From the NCBI GenBank assembly GCA_023433265.1, contig JAEZDR010000187.1, forward strand, positions 1 through 20,188: DNA of 20,188 nt, read 5' to 3'. The notes under the pieces were generated by a model, which saw nothing but the letters and a program-made list of their open reading frames with translations, was not told the DNA's origin and made no database searches. The DNA is from Bacteroidota bacterium (lineage in GTDB: Bacteria; Bacteroidota; Bacteroidia; Chitinophagales; Chitinophagaceae). The position numbers were made by a program, and so were the translations under genes. This document shows, piece after piece, positions 1-6,774 of the stretch; the first letter of the stretch is position 1, and each line of letters starts with the position of its first letter.

Positions 1-320
1 AACAGGTTTCTCTTACCCCGTGCGCTCGTTCCATCTTCCTGAACAGCCTTTACAAGCTGCTTAGTAAAGCGGCCAACTGCAAGCCTGTCAGATGCACCCT
101 TTACAAGAGACATCATCGAATTACGAATCAGTTTACCGCCTCTACCGGCCGTACCAAATTCAGCACCATTTTCCCTTGTACGTTGAAACACCGGATCTGT
201 TGCAATTCTATCACCATCAACACCACCTTTCTCCCTGGCCATATAGCCATCTGGAGACTTGTAAAAACTTACGTCACCGATTCTACCAGTGAACTTCAAA
301 AAACTCTTTTGCCTAGCCAT
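1..320 (-). CDS. Unknown Bacteroidota protein of the MARQKSFLKFTG type, 3' end missing
   Basis: The reading frame opens with ATG at 318-320 and stays open to the left edge, giving 106 residues with no stop, so the C-terminus lies outside the window. The start reads MARQKSFLKFTGRIGDVSFY and is followed by DGYMAREKGG, then an RTRENGAEFG stretch and AGRGGKLIR, and it is rich in Gly, Arg and Lys. No signal peptide or membrane segment is seen. From memory, proteins with this opening recur as hypothetical proteins in Bacteroidota genomes, often in several copies, but I know of no assigned function. The start is supported by the conserved N-terminus; no Shine-Dalgarno site precedes it, as is usual in this phylum. 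The small gene at 603 points the other way across a repeat-bearing spacer. Confidence 0.75.
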   Translation of the reverse strand, partial: MARQKSFLKFTGRIGDVSFYKSPDGYMAREKGGVDGDRIATDPVFQRTRENGAEFGTAGRGGKLIRNSMMSLVKGASDRLAVGRFTKQLVKAVQEDGTSARGKRNL

Positions 321-329
321 ATTTCAAAA

Positions 330-400
330 TTTAATGGGTTAAAAACACGCTGTTTACCAGCTATTGACCATGAAGTTATAACAGCGATTAACCCATTAAA
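330..400. repeat. 13-bp perfect inverted repeat, 45-bp spacer
   Basis: The arms are TTTAATGGGTTAA (330-342) and TTAACCCATTAAA (388-400), exact reverse complements. The inner edge of the first arm is 10 bp upstream of the start codon of the leftward gene. This could be a paired operator or the stem of a long-looped structure in its leader. Nothing in the sequence decides between these, and chance is not excluded because the arms are AT-rich. Confidence 0.5.
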
Positions 401-527
401 AATGTGCAGCGTCATCCATTCCGATTCTTCCACATTATTCCAAGTAACACTCTTTAACCGCTCCAAAAAATGCAGTAACTTTACACTAGTTCTTCGAAGC
501 ACGCACGGCATCACATCCACAGCTTAA

Positions 528-571
528 GTATGGATGAAGTATGGATAAAGTATGGATAGTGTATGACAACC
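528..571. repeat. 11-bp tandem repeat, 3 good units plus 1 degenerate
   Basis: The units are GTATGGATGAA (528-538), GTATGGATAAA (539-549), GTATGGATAGT (550-560) and a decayed GTATGACAACC (561-571). The first three differ only in the last three bases. The array lies 32-75 bp upstream of the start codon of the small protein gene at 603, where an operator or promoter would be expected. It shares its 11-bp period and GTA anchor with two other intergenic arrays in this window. Confidence 0.8.
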
Positions 572-602
572 GCGTGCAATTGGGGATATATAAGCTCGTA
601 AG

Positions 603-791
603 ATGAATAGATTGTGCATTTATCCGAAAGACATTCAGATAATCACAGGAAGAAGCGACAGGTATGGCAGAAATCTTATCAAGAAGATCCGGGACCACTT
701 CAAGAAAGAGCAACACCAGGTTGTTACAATTGATGAGTTCTGCCGTTACATGGGTTTGCAGCACGATGTAGTCGTGAAGCAATTAAGGTAA
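603..791 (+). CDS. Small putative DNA-binding protein, 62 aa
   Basis: This is a complete 62-residue reading frame beginning MNRLCIYPKDIQIITGRSDR. It then has a basic helical stretch (YGRNLIKKIRDHFKKEQHQ) and a second helical part (VTIDEFCRYMGLQHDVVVKQ) that resembles a helix-turn-helix-like or excisionase-like fold: a helix that decides, a turn, and a helix ending in hydrophobic residues. From memory, small proteins with a start like this are common hypothetical genes in Chitinophagaceae and relatives, usually annotated without function. It is not an antisense shadow: the composition is protein-like and the longer opposite frame (486-782, -) has no recognisable features. An 11-bp tandem array just upstream could be its operator. 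DNA binding is an inference from pattern only. Confidence 0.65.
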   Translation: MNRLCIYPKDIQIITGRSDRYGRNLIKKIRDHFKKEQHQVVTIDEFCRYMGLQHDVVVKQLR

Positions 792-916
792 CACCATTTC
801 AATGTCGCAAGGTTCTGTTGAGCAGCTCCCCTCACCCTGATTCCATCAATTTTCTTTCTCTTCTTTGTTACACACTTTCCGTTTATTGTTGTTGTTATGG
901 TCGTATTCGTGGTCGT

Positions 917-955
917 AAAATAAAAAAGCAGCTGTGACAACTTTCACAACTGCTT
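917..955 (-). terminator. Intrinsic terminator of tRNA-Asn
   Basis: Read on the minus strand, 944-955 pairs with 926-937 in a 12-bp stem containing a single G-U wobble, with a 6-nt loop. It is followed by a run of Ts interrupted once by A (925-917). The stem starts 10 nt after the tRNA 3' end. On the plus strand the same pair is a C/A mismatch, which favours the minus orientation. Confidence 0.88.
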
Positions 956-965
956 GATTTTTAGG

Positions 966-1039
966 CTCCTCAGACTGGACTTGAACCAGTGACCCTCTGA
1001 TTAACAGTCAGATGCTCTAACCAACTGAGCTACTGAGGA
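966..1039 (-). tRNA. tRNA-Asn (anticodon GTT)
   Basis: The minus strand folds as a full cloverleaf of 74 nt. The acceptor stem is TCCTCAG paired with CTGAGGA, the D arm is GCTCAGTTGGTTAGAGC, the anticodon stem is TCTGA/TCAGA with loop CTGTTAA, and the T arm contains GGTTCAAGTCC. The anticodon GTT lies at 1003-1005, giving asparagine. The discriminator base is G (966), and the next two bases are CC followed by T, so a complete CCA is not encoded. It has its own promoter and terminator and is therefore probably a single-gene transcript. Confidence 0.97.
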
Positions 1040-1065
1040 ATCATTTCCTTTATCGGAACGGGACG

Positions 1066-1096
1066 CAAAAATAAGTGTTATGCTCTATCAACCAAA
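1066..1096 (-). promoter_or_regulatory. Bacteroidota-type promoter of tRNA-Asn
   Basis: On the minus strand TTTG (1093-1096) is followed by exactly 19 bases and then TATTTTTG (1066-1073), a full match to the TTTG / TAnnTTTG promoter of the Bacteroidota primary sigma factor. The transcript would start near 1060, about 20 nt before the mature tRNA 5' end, leaving a short leader for processing. Confidence 0.85.
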
Positions 1097-1379
1097 TCCT
1101 TTATTGAAAATTTTGTTTTCCATTGATTCCCATATACATGTTTAGCCGAAGAAGACTTGGAACTCGATAACAGTAAGCCGTCTGCATTGCTTTTAATGTG
1201 CACTTAGCTTTCTGCAGTTGACAATACTTCAATAGCTCGGGCCAGGGAAGATAGTGTTCTCATCAACAGCATGTTGCTGTAGCATCCTCCTTTTGCCGTA
1301 GGAGTACAGCTTCCACCATTTAACCCGGGAAATGATGCCGCCTTGTCCTTCCGCCCCTCTTAAACCTTATCTTTGGAAG
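1097..1379. other. Intergenic region between tRNA-Asn and the nuclease gene
   Basis: I see no gene here. A small perfect hairpin, ACAGCA-TGT-TGCTGT, lies at 1266-1280, and a weaker CTCC...GGAG pairing follows near 1287-1304, both about 100 bp upstream of the nuclease start. They could be leader structure or chance. I found no convincing TAnnTTTG box for the downstream gene. Confidence 0.5.
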
Positions 1380-2552
1380 ATGCAAAAGGGGACACGTCTG
1401 CTGGTAATAGCCATGCTATTCATTGTTTCATGTAAAAAGGATGTCAAGGAAGAAGCGCCTCCACCACTTACGGCGGTAATTGTTCCTGTTACATCAGGCC
1501 CTGATTGTTCCGTTACAAGTATTACGGGCATTTATAAGGCAGGCAGCCCGCTCGATACATCTTACAAGGTGGTCGTGCAGGTGGATGTAACAAGAACAGG
1601 TAAGTACTTCATCAATACCAGCCTCGAGAACGGTTACTACTTTTTCGACTCTGGTAATCTGGCCACCACGGGAGTGCAGTCCATTGTTCTGAAGGGTAAG
1701 GGTACTCCAAACGGCCCCGGCATAGACGTCTTTACTTTAGCCATTGGAAATGCTTCTTGTAAGTTTAGTATACCTGTGGCTAACTCCACCGGTATTCCCT
1801 GGGACGAGGACGACCACATGTATTTCGGCAATCCAAGCAACGCGGCTACCACCATTGATAGCCCTAATAACTACTTAATGCGCAAAACCTTTTATGCGCT
1901 GTCCTACAGCAGAGATAGGGGTATTCCTAATTGGGTAAGCTGGCACCTCTATACCGGCGACCTTGGGGGTGTACCTAGGCAGGACGACTTCAGGCCCGAT
2001 GTATCGCTTCCCCAGGGTTGGTACCAGGTACCGGAATTCGCCTATGGCAATTCTGGGTTCGACAGGGGCCATAATGTACCGTCTGCAGATCGCACGGTAA
2101 GTATACCGGCCAATTCATCTACTTTCCTCATGACGAACATGATTCCTCAGGCACCTAACCACAATCAAACTACATGGGCCCGGATGGAAGACTCTCTGCG
2201 CGCACTCGTGGGTAAGGGAAATGAATTATATATAGTAATGGGTACCTATGGCATGGGTGGCACGGGAAGCGCCGGTTATGCAAACACTCTTGATAATGGC
2301 AGGGTAACAGTGCCTGCCAGTGTTTGGAAGGTGGCCATCGTCTTACCGCAGGGAACAACTGACAGTGCAAGGGTTACGCCCGCCACTCGTGTAATAGCAG
2401 TAGACATACCTAACGTAAACAACGTCAACGGTAATTGGAAAACGTATCGCACCAGCGTAGATGCAATCGAGGCCATCACCGGTTACGATCTGTTTCGCCG
2501 TTTGCCTACAGCTTTGCAGGCCCAGCTCGAAGCAAAAGTGGATGATCTTTAA
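1380..2552 (+). CDS. Secreted DNA/RNA non-specific endonuclease, lipoprotein
   Basis: This is a sugar-non-specific nuclease of the NucA/Serratia (beta-beta-alpha metal) family, expected to cleave single- and double-stranded DNA and RNA outside the cytoplasm. The start is set at ATG 1380, giving 390 aa, because MQKGTRLLVIAMLFIVSC forms a type II signal peptide with lipobox cysteine 18. An upstream in-frame ATG at 1332 would add 16 residues that spoil the signal. A Pro/Val-rich linker and a beta-rich N-terminal part (about residues 30-135) precede the nuclease domain (about 165-385). The catalytic DRGH is at 228-231 (His231), followed by NMIPQAPNHNQTTWARME, in which Asn262 (Mg2+ ligand) and Glu270 match the family. 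It ends in TAA before a GC-rich hairpin. Roles could be nutrient scavenging, digestion of matrix DNA or competition; none can be chosen from the sequence. Confidence 0.92.
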   Translation: MQKGTRLLVIAMLFIVSCKKDVKEEAPPPLTAVIVPVTSGPDCSVTSITGIYKAGSPLDTSYKVVVQVDVTRTGKYFINTSLENGYYFFDSGNLATTGVQSIVLKGKGTPNGPGIDVFTLAIGNASCKFSIPVANSTGIPWDEDDHMYFGNPSNAATTIDSPNNYLMRKTFYALSYSRDRGIPNWVSWHLYTGDLGGVPRQDDFRPDVSLPQGWYQVPEFAYGNSGFDRGHNVPSADRTVSIPANSSTFLMTNMIPQAPNHNQTTWARMEDSLRALVGKGNELYIVMGTYGMGGTGSAGYANTLDNGRVTVPASVWKVAIVLPQGTTDSARVTPATRVIAVDIPNVNNVNGNWKTYRTSVDAIEAITGYDLFRRLPTALQAQLEAKVDDL

Positions 2553-2581
2553 ACAGGTAACCTCTACTTGCGATAACGAAA

Positions 2582-2608
2582 AGTGCCCGGCATATAAGCT
2601 CGGGCACT
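2582..2608 (+). terminator. Hairpin downstream of the nuclease gene
   Basis: AGTGCCCG (2582-2589) and CGGGCACT (2601-2608) form a perfect 8-bp stem with an 11-nt loop that can close two more G-C pairs. It lies 29 nt after the nuclease stop codon. Only a weak T-run follows (after AAACGG), so it is a plausible but not textbook intrinsic terminator. Confidence 0.6.
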
Positions 2609-2899
2609 AAACGGTTTTCATAGGCCAATTCTTTTCGCACATATCCTTTCTACACTATTACCTCTCCTCTATTTCCTTCTCCACATCCGTTCTGCGCATT
2701 AAATGAAAAGATTGTGCCAGAGCCTTGCCGCACGGACGTTTCAGCAGTATCAATTGCTTCAGTATAGCATTAGGAAAATCATAACTTCAAATGCTTCATG
2801 CATTTAGTAGATTGCAAAACATTTTAATCTATAGCATGTCGGTCTCGGAGCCTTTGTATTCCTCACCGGCGCCATAGACAGTAAAACAGTAACATCCAG
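2609..2899. other. Intergenic region upstream of uvrB
   Basis: There is no gene that I can support. A pyrimidine-rich tract runs at about 2641-2690. I looked for a TAnnTTTG promoter element for uvrB and found no good match, and no LexA-type palindrome is obvious to me, so the control of uvrB is not visible here. Confidence 0.5.
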
Positions 2900-4939
2900 A
2901 TGCCTTTCAGTCTACACTCACCTTACCAACCCGCTGGCGATCAACCGGAAGCCATCAGGCAGCTCACTGAAGGCATTATTTCTGGCGAGAAGTACCAGAC
3001 TTTGTTGGGTGTTACAGGTTCGGGTAAAACATTTACCATGGCAAATGTTATTGCCAACGTTCAAAGGCCTACCCTCGTCCTCACCCACAACAAAACACTG
3101 GTGGCGCAGCTATACGGCGAGTTCAGGCAGTTTTTTCCAGATAACGCTGTGGGCTACTTTGTAAGCTACTACGACTATTACCAGCCGGAAGCTTACATGC
3201 CCGTAAAAGATGTTTACATTGAAAAAGACCTAAGCATCAACGAAGAGCTTGATAAGCTGAGGCTGCAGGCTACCTCCCAGCTTTTAAGCGGCCGCAGAGA
3301 CATTATTGTTGTTGCCAGTGTAAGTTGTATCTACGGTATGGGAAATCCCACCGATTACGAAAACGGTATCATAAGGGTAAGTAAAGGCGACAGGCTATCG
3401 CGGCAGGGCTTCCTGCATAGCCTCGTAAATTCACTGTACAATAGAACTACCACAGAGTTTACCCGCGGCACTTTTAGGGTAAAGGGCGATACAATTGATA
3501 TCAATCTTCCTTATTTGGATGTAGGTTATCGCATCTCCTTCTTTGGAGATGAGATAGACGAAATAGAAAGTTTTGAAGTAAATACGGGCAAACGCATTGG
3601 CAAACTGGATAATGCAGCCATCTTCCCCGCCAACCTGTATATAGCGCCAAAGGACCAGGTTGTAAACATCATGCATGAGATACAGGATGAAATGATGGCG
3701 CAGGTCGATTATTTTAAAACACAGGGAAAGTTTATTGAAGCGCAACGCATTAAAGAAAGGACGGAATACGACCTGGAAATGATTCGGGAACTGGGCTACT
3801 GCAATGGCATTGAAAACTATTCTCGCTTCTTCGACCGGCGTAGGCCGGGATCCAGGCCTTTCTGTCTGCTGGATTATTTTCCGAAGGACTTTTTATGTGT
3901 CCTTGATGAAAGCCACCAAACCGTTCCTCAGGTTGCAGGCATGTACGGGGGCGACAGGAGTCGGAAACTGGTCCTGGTGGATTATGGTTTCAGGTTACCA
4001 AGTGCATTAGACAACCGCCCGCTCAACTTTCATGAATTCGAGAACATGGTGGGGCAAACGGTATTTGTTAGCGCAACTCCCGGCGATTATGAACTGGAGA
4101 AAACAGGTGGTGTAGTAATAGAGCAGGTTGTGCGTCCTACAGGGTTGCTGGACCCGCCAATTGATGTAAGGCCTTCGGTTAACCAGATTGATGATTTATT
4201 GGATGAAATAGATCAGCGTGTAAAAAAAGGTGATCGTGTTTTGGTAACAACGCTTACAAAACGCATGGCCGAAGAAATGGACCGTTACCTGCAACGTATT
4301 AGTATCAAGAGCAAGTACATACACAGCGATGTCGATACACTTGAAAGGGTGGAGATTTTGAGGCAACTTAGGTTAGGCGAGATTGATGTGTTGGTCGGTG
4401 TTAACCTGTTGCGCGAAGGACTTGACCTCCCCGAAGTTTCGTTGGTAGCTATTTTAGATGCAGATAAAGAAGGCTTTTTGCGAAATGAAAGATCTTTAAC
4501 CCAAACGGCTGGTCGTGCAGCACGTAATGCAGAAGGGCTTGTTATATTCTACGGCGATAGCATTACGGAAAGTATGCAACGCACGATAGATGAAACTACC
4601 CGCCGCCGCGAAAAACAAATTGCTTACAATACAGAGCACGGCATTACACCAACTACTGTTAAGAAAAGCAAAGAGCAGGTATTTGCCCAAACCTCTGTCC
4701 TTGATATTAAGGGGTATGATGAGAAAAGCCCTTACGCAATTCATGACGAATCTCCACTCGCGCGCGTGGCAGAAGATGGCGATGCATATAAGACAATTCC
4801 ACAAATGGAAAAAGCCATCGGAAAAGTGAAGAAAGAAATGGAACGCGCAGCTAAAGACCTCGACTTTATAGAAGCCGCAAGACTAAGAGACGAGATGTTT
4901 AGAATGCAAAAAGAGTTGGAAAAAATGAAAACACAGTAA
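2900..4939 (+). CDS. uvrB: Excinuclease ABC subunit B (UvrB)
   Basis: This is the DNA-damage-verifying helicase-like subunit of nucleotide excision repair. It is loaded by UvrA, opens the helix at the lesion, then recruits UvrC for dual incision. The 679 aa are full length for the family. The Walker A motif GVTGSGKT is at 37-44 and the flexible beta-hairpin, rich in Tyr, is at about 86-101 (YYDYYQPEAYMP). Walker B/DESH is at 336-339, helicase motif V (GVNLLREGLDLPE) at 500-512 and motif VI (QTAGRAARN) at 535-543. The C-terminal UVR domain, which contacts UvrC, is at about 635-672. The start is the ATG at 2900, matching the usual short N-terminus (MPFSLHSPYQPAGDQPEAI). No operon partner is adjacent; the following gene is convergent. 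Confidence 0.99.
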   Translation: MPFSLHSPYQPAGDQPEAIRQLTEGIISGEKYQTLLGVTGSGKTFTMANVIANVQRPTLVLTHNKTLVAQLYGEFRQFFPDNAVGYFVSYYDYYQPEAYMPVKDVYIEKDLSINEELDKLRLQATSQLLSGRRDIIVVASVSCIYGMGNPTDYENGIIRVSKGDRLSRQGFLHSLVNSLYNRTTTEFTRGTFRVKGDTIDINLPYLDVGYRISFFGDEIDEIESFEVNTGKRIGKLDNAAIFPANLYIAPKDQVVNIMHEIQDEMMAQVDYFKTQGKFIEAQRIKERTEYDLEMIRELGYCNGIENYSRFFDRRRPGSRPFCLLDYFPKDFLCVLDESHQTVPQVAGMYGGDRSRKLVLVDYGFRLPSALDNRPLNFHEFENMVGQTVFVSATPGDYELEKTGGVVIEQVVRPTGLLDPPIDVRPSVNQIDDLLDEIDQRVKKGDRVLVTTLTKRMAEEMDRYLQRISIKSKYIHSDVDTLERVEILRQLRLGEIDVLVGVNLLREGLDLPEVSLVAILDADKEGFLRNERSLTQTAGRAARNAEGLVIFYGDSITESMQRTIDETTRRREKQIAYNTEHGITPTTVKKSKEQVFAQTSVLDIKGYDEKSPYAIHDESPLARVAEDGDAYKTIPQMEKAIGKVKKEMERAAKDLDFIEAARLRDEMFRMQKELEKMKTQ

Positions 4940-4962
4940 CTATCTTTCCCCGTTCCCCATTC

Positions 4963-4995
4963 ACTATTGACTATTCAGTATTGACTATTCACTAT
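4963..4995. repeat. 14-bp tandem repeat at the convergent gene ends
   Basis: The units ACTATTGACTATTC (4963-4976) and AGTATTGACTATTC (4977-4990) differ by one base and are followed by a partial ACTAT. The array begins 23 bp after the uvrB stop and includes the stop codon (4985-4987) and last two residues of the leftward gene. Such CACTATT/GACTATT strings are low-complexity; they may arise by slippage. Confidence 0.75.
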
Positions 4996-6151
4996 CACAA
5001 ACAATCCTCCCCGTTACCCTATAACTTGAGCCGCCACCTTCAACTAATGCAGTCATCTCCTTCATGGTAACGTCCACGTTAATGCCTTTCGCCGTCTTGT
5101 TAATCGTACCACTCACTGCAATGTATATTTTGCTGTTGCTGGTATTCACTAGCTGAACGGCAAGGCAGTCGGTACATGCATTGGTATAGAAATTCGCGTT
5201 TACCGAAAAAGTTCCGTTACCGCGGAGATTAGTTATTGTTAGCAGGTTAGTCTCATCAGTGCTGCCAAGCGAAGCCACACCGTCCATGCAGTCACCTTCG
5301 GCGTCCATGCTTTGCCCATTAAAAGAAAGCAACGATTTTTCGGAAGGTGTATTGGGAGTTGAAGGCTCCGCAACTGGCGCTGGTTTCATCAACTTGGACT
5401 CTACTTGTGAAAGCTTTTGTGGGTAGGCTATCCTCGTAATATCAAGTATTTGCTTTCTAAGACTTTCCGCTCTATCATTTTCTTTTTTTTGTATAAGCCC
5501 GTTATGTTCACTGATAAGTTTAGCTAATTGATCGTCCAGGTCCCCTTCAGGATTTTGAGGCGGGTTCGATGCAGGTTGAAATCCACCGGGCTGCTGACCG
5601 GGCTTAGCCGCTACTGGCGAACCTGTAATGGCCGCACACGTAATGAGTGCCTGGAAAAACTGTGGATCGTGCAGCAGGTCGTTTTTATCATTTGGCAGGC
5701 ACCAGTAGAAGTCCGTTTCGGCGGAATAAAAACGCTTTTTCTCCCCTGGTTTCAGTATGATGTAGATGTCGCGTGGAATATAGGGAGTCACCAATGGCAC
5801 CATAGAAGTGGCGTCAAACTTTCTTCCCATGTTATCTACCGGGCACACTGCTTTAAATGCCCAATCATAAATAGCTACATCATTGCTTCCTGTATTTTCA
5901 ACCGTAAAGAACAACACAAACTTTTTCTTGAAATAAAACTTAGGCGCAGCTCCGGACAGTGTTGCTTCATCCACCTTTACGAGGGCATTGGCAAGCGATA
6001 CTCTGTTAGCGGAAACAGTTAGCCCCATCTGACTGGTAATGCCTTTCCCGTCAGTAGTGCCGTTCCAGTAACGGAGTTTGATAAGATTGTCTTGGGCAAG
6101 TGTCGGGATCGCAAGCAGGCAAAGACAGATGTACATAAGGTGGCGGATCAT
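4985..6151 (-). CDS. Secreted protein of unknown function
   Basis: I do not recognise this family. The preferred start is ATG 6149-6151 (388 aa), because MIRHLMYICLCLLAIPTLAQ then forms a normal Sec signal peptide cleaved after Ala-Gln. An upstream ATG at 6175 would put eight extra residues before it. The mature protein has three parts. The first is a beta-rich N-terminal domain (about residues 20-175) with FFTVENTGSNDVAIYDW, resembling domains that compare moderate conserved beta strands. The second is a Pro/Gln-rich linker followed by a charged helical segment (about 180-260). The third is a small C-terminal beta domain (about 270-388) containing cysteines in CMDG, ACTDC and IVCD, probably disulfide-bonded. 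Export to the periplasm or cell surface is supported; function is not. Its last codons overlap a 14-bp tandem repeat. It diverges from queE. Confidence 0.75.
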   Translation of the reverse strand: MIRHLMYICLCLLAIPTLAQDNLIKLRYWNGTTDGKGITSQMGLTVSANRVSLANALVKVDEATLSGAAPKFYFKKKFVLFFTVENTGSNDVAIYDWAFKAVCPVDNMGRKFDATSMVPLVTPYIPRDIYIILKPGEKKRFYSAETDFYWCLPNDKNDLLHDPQFFQALITCAAITGSPVAAKPGQQPGGFQPASNPPQNPEGDLDDQLAKLISEHNGLIQKKENDRAESLRKQILDITRIAYPQKLSQVESKLMKPAPVAEPSTPNTPSEKSLLSFNGQSMDAEGDCMDGVASLGSTDETNLLTITNLRGNGTFSVNANFYTNACTDCLAVQLVNTSNSKIYIAVSGTINKTAKGINVDVTMKEMTALVEGGGSSYRVTGRIVCDSE

Positions 6152-6305
6152 AAAGCAGTTGTATTTAGATACCAAGTAAAGCTAATTTACCCGGAAATGC
6201 AAAAGCTAAGTTGTCAACCGCTGCATGCGGTGCATTTCATCACCCTCACCTCACCGTCAAATTGCATACAAGGATCTGGTTGATACAGGTTTGAGTTAAG
6301 CGCTA

Positions 6306-6319
6306 ATATGGCGCCATAT
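6306..6319. promoter_or_regulatory. 14-bp perfect palindrome, possible operator
   Basis: ATATGGCGCCATAT is identical to its own reverse complement. It lies 155 bp upstream of the secreted protein gene (-) and about 455 bp upstream of queE (+). A dimeric regulator site is possible; no regulator gene is nearby to connect it with. Confidence 0.35.
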
Positions 6320-6460
6320 CTCAACAAAGGTACCGTACTTAGTTACAAGGAACCCAGCACCAGCAGGAAGCGCTAAAAGGCTCAAAATCAGCCCTTTTAT
6401 ACAAAATGCCATCCTCGCCATATACACTCACCTTTATCCCTAATCCTGGGTAGACCTCCC

Positions 6461-6640
6461 GATGCTGTAGCGATGCTGTAGCGCTGCTGTAACGATGTTG
6501 TAGCGCTGCTGTAGCGATGTTGTAGCGGTGCTGTAGCGATGTCGTAGCGATGTCGTAGCGATGCTGTAGCGGTGCTGTAGCGATGTTAAAGCCTACCAAC
6601 TGTGTAGCAACTGGGTAGTAACTGTGTAGTAACCGCGGGG
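6461..6640. repeat. Composite 11-bp tandem array (12 units + 4 units)
   Basis: Block 1 (6461-6592) is twelve consecutive 11-bp units of consensus GATGCTGTAGC, with variation mainly at positions 2, 5 and 6 and a decayed last unit. Block 2 (6597-6640), offset by four bases, is CAACTGTGTAG, CAACTGGGTAG, TAACTGTGTAG and a decayed TAACCGCGGGG. Both blocks repeat the core GTAG every 11 bp, one helical turn apart or nearly so. Because 11 is not a multiple of 3, all frames repeat every 11 residues, and the open minus frame through it (6339-6599) is a by-product of the repeat. The array sits in the divergent spacer about 120 bp upstream of the queE promoter. Confidence 0.93.
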
Positions 6641-6758
6641 TAAACCCGTTCGCCGTCTGCAGAAGAAGTGCTGTCCCTTCCAGGCAATTTGCCCTTCTGT
6701 TCGTTGCTCTTTTGCTATTACAGATTTACCAACTTGTCATTTGCCCTCCCCTATACCT

Positions 6759-6766
6759 TATTTTTG
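6759..6766 (+). promoter_or_regulatory. Probable -7 promoter element of queE
   Basis: TATTTTTG matches TAnnTTTG exactly. The upstream -33 box is less clear: TTTG is only 15 bases away and a TTG is 22 bases away, against about 19-21 expected. The predicted transcript start, about 6773, falls at or just before the ATG at 6775, which rules out the far upstream ATG at 6712 and would make the message leaderless or start translation at 6820. Confidence 0.6.
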
Positions 6767-6774
6767 CCAGCCTG

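Noticed and set aside
486..782. 98-residue minus-strand frame over the small gene
   Set aside because: It is antisense to the conserved-looking MNRLCIYPKD protein and to the 11-bp array, and its translation has no domain or signal.
6306..6319. Palindrome as a restriction-modification trace (it contains GGCGCC)
   Set aside because: The GGCGCC core is a common site and no methylase or nuclease gene is adjacent.
6339..6599. Open minus-strand frame of 86 residues with an 11-residue repeat (QHRY-type)
   Set aside because: The protein repeat follows directly from the 11-bp DNA repeat, which repeats every 11 codons in every frame. Residues outside the array are not protein-like, and no ribosome site or promoter is seen.
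6461..6640. Array considered as CRISPR
   Set aside because: Units are 11 bp and contiguous with no unique spacers, and no cas gene is in the window.
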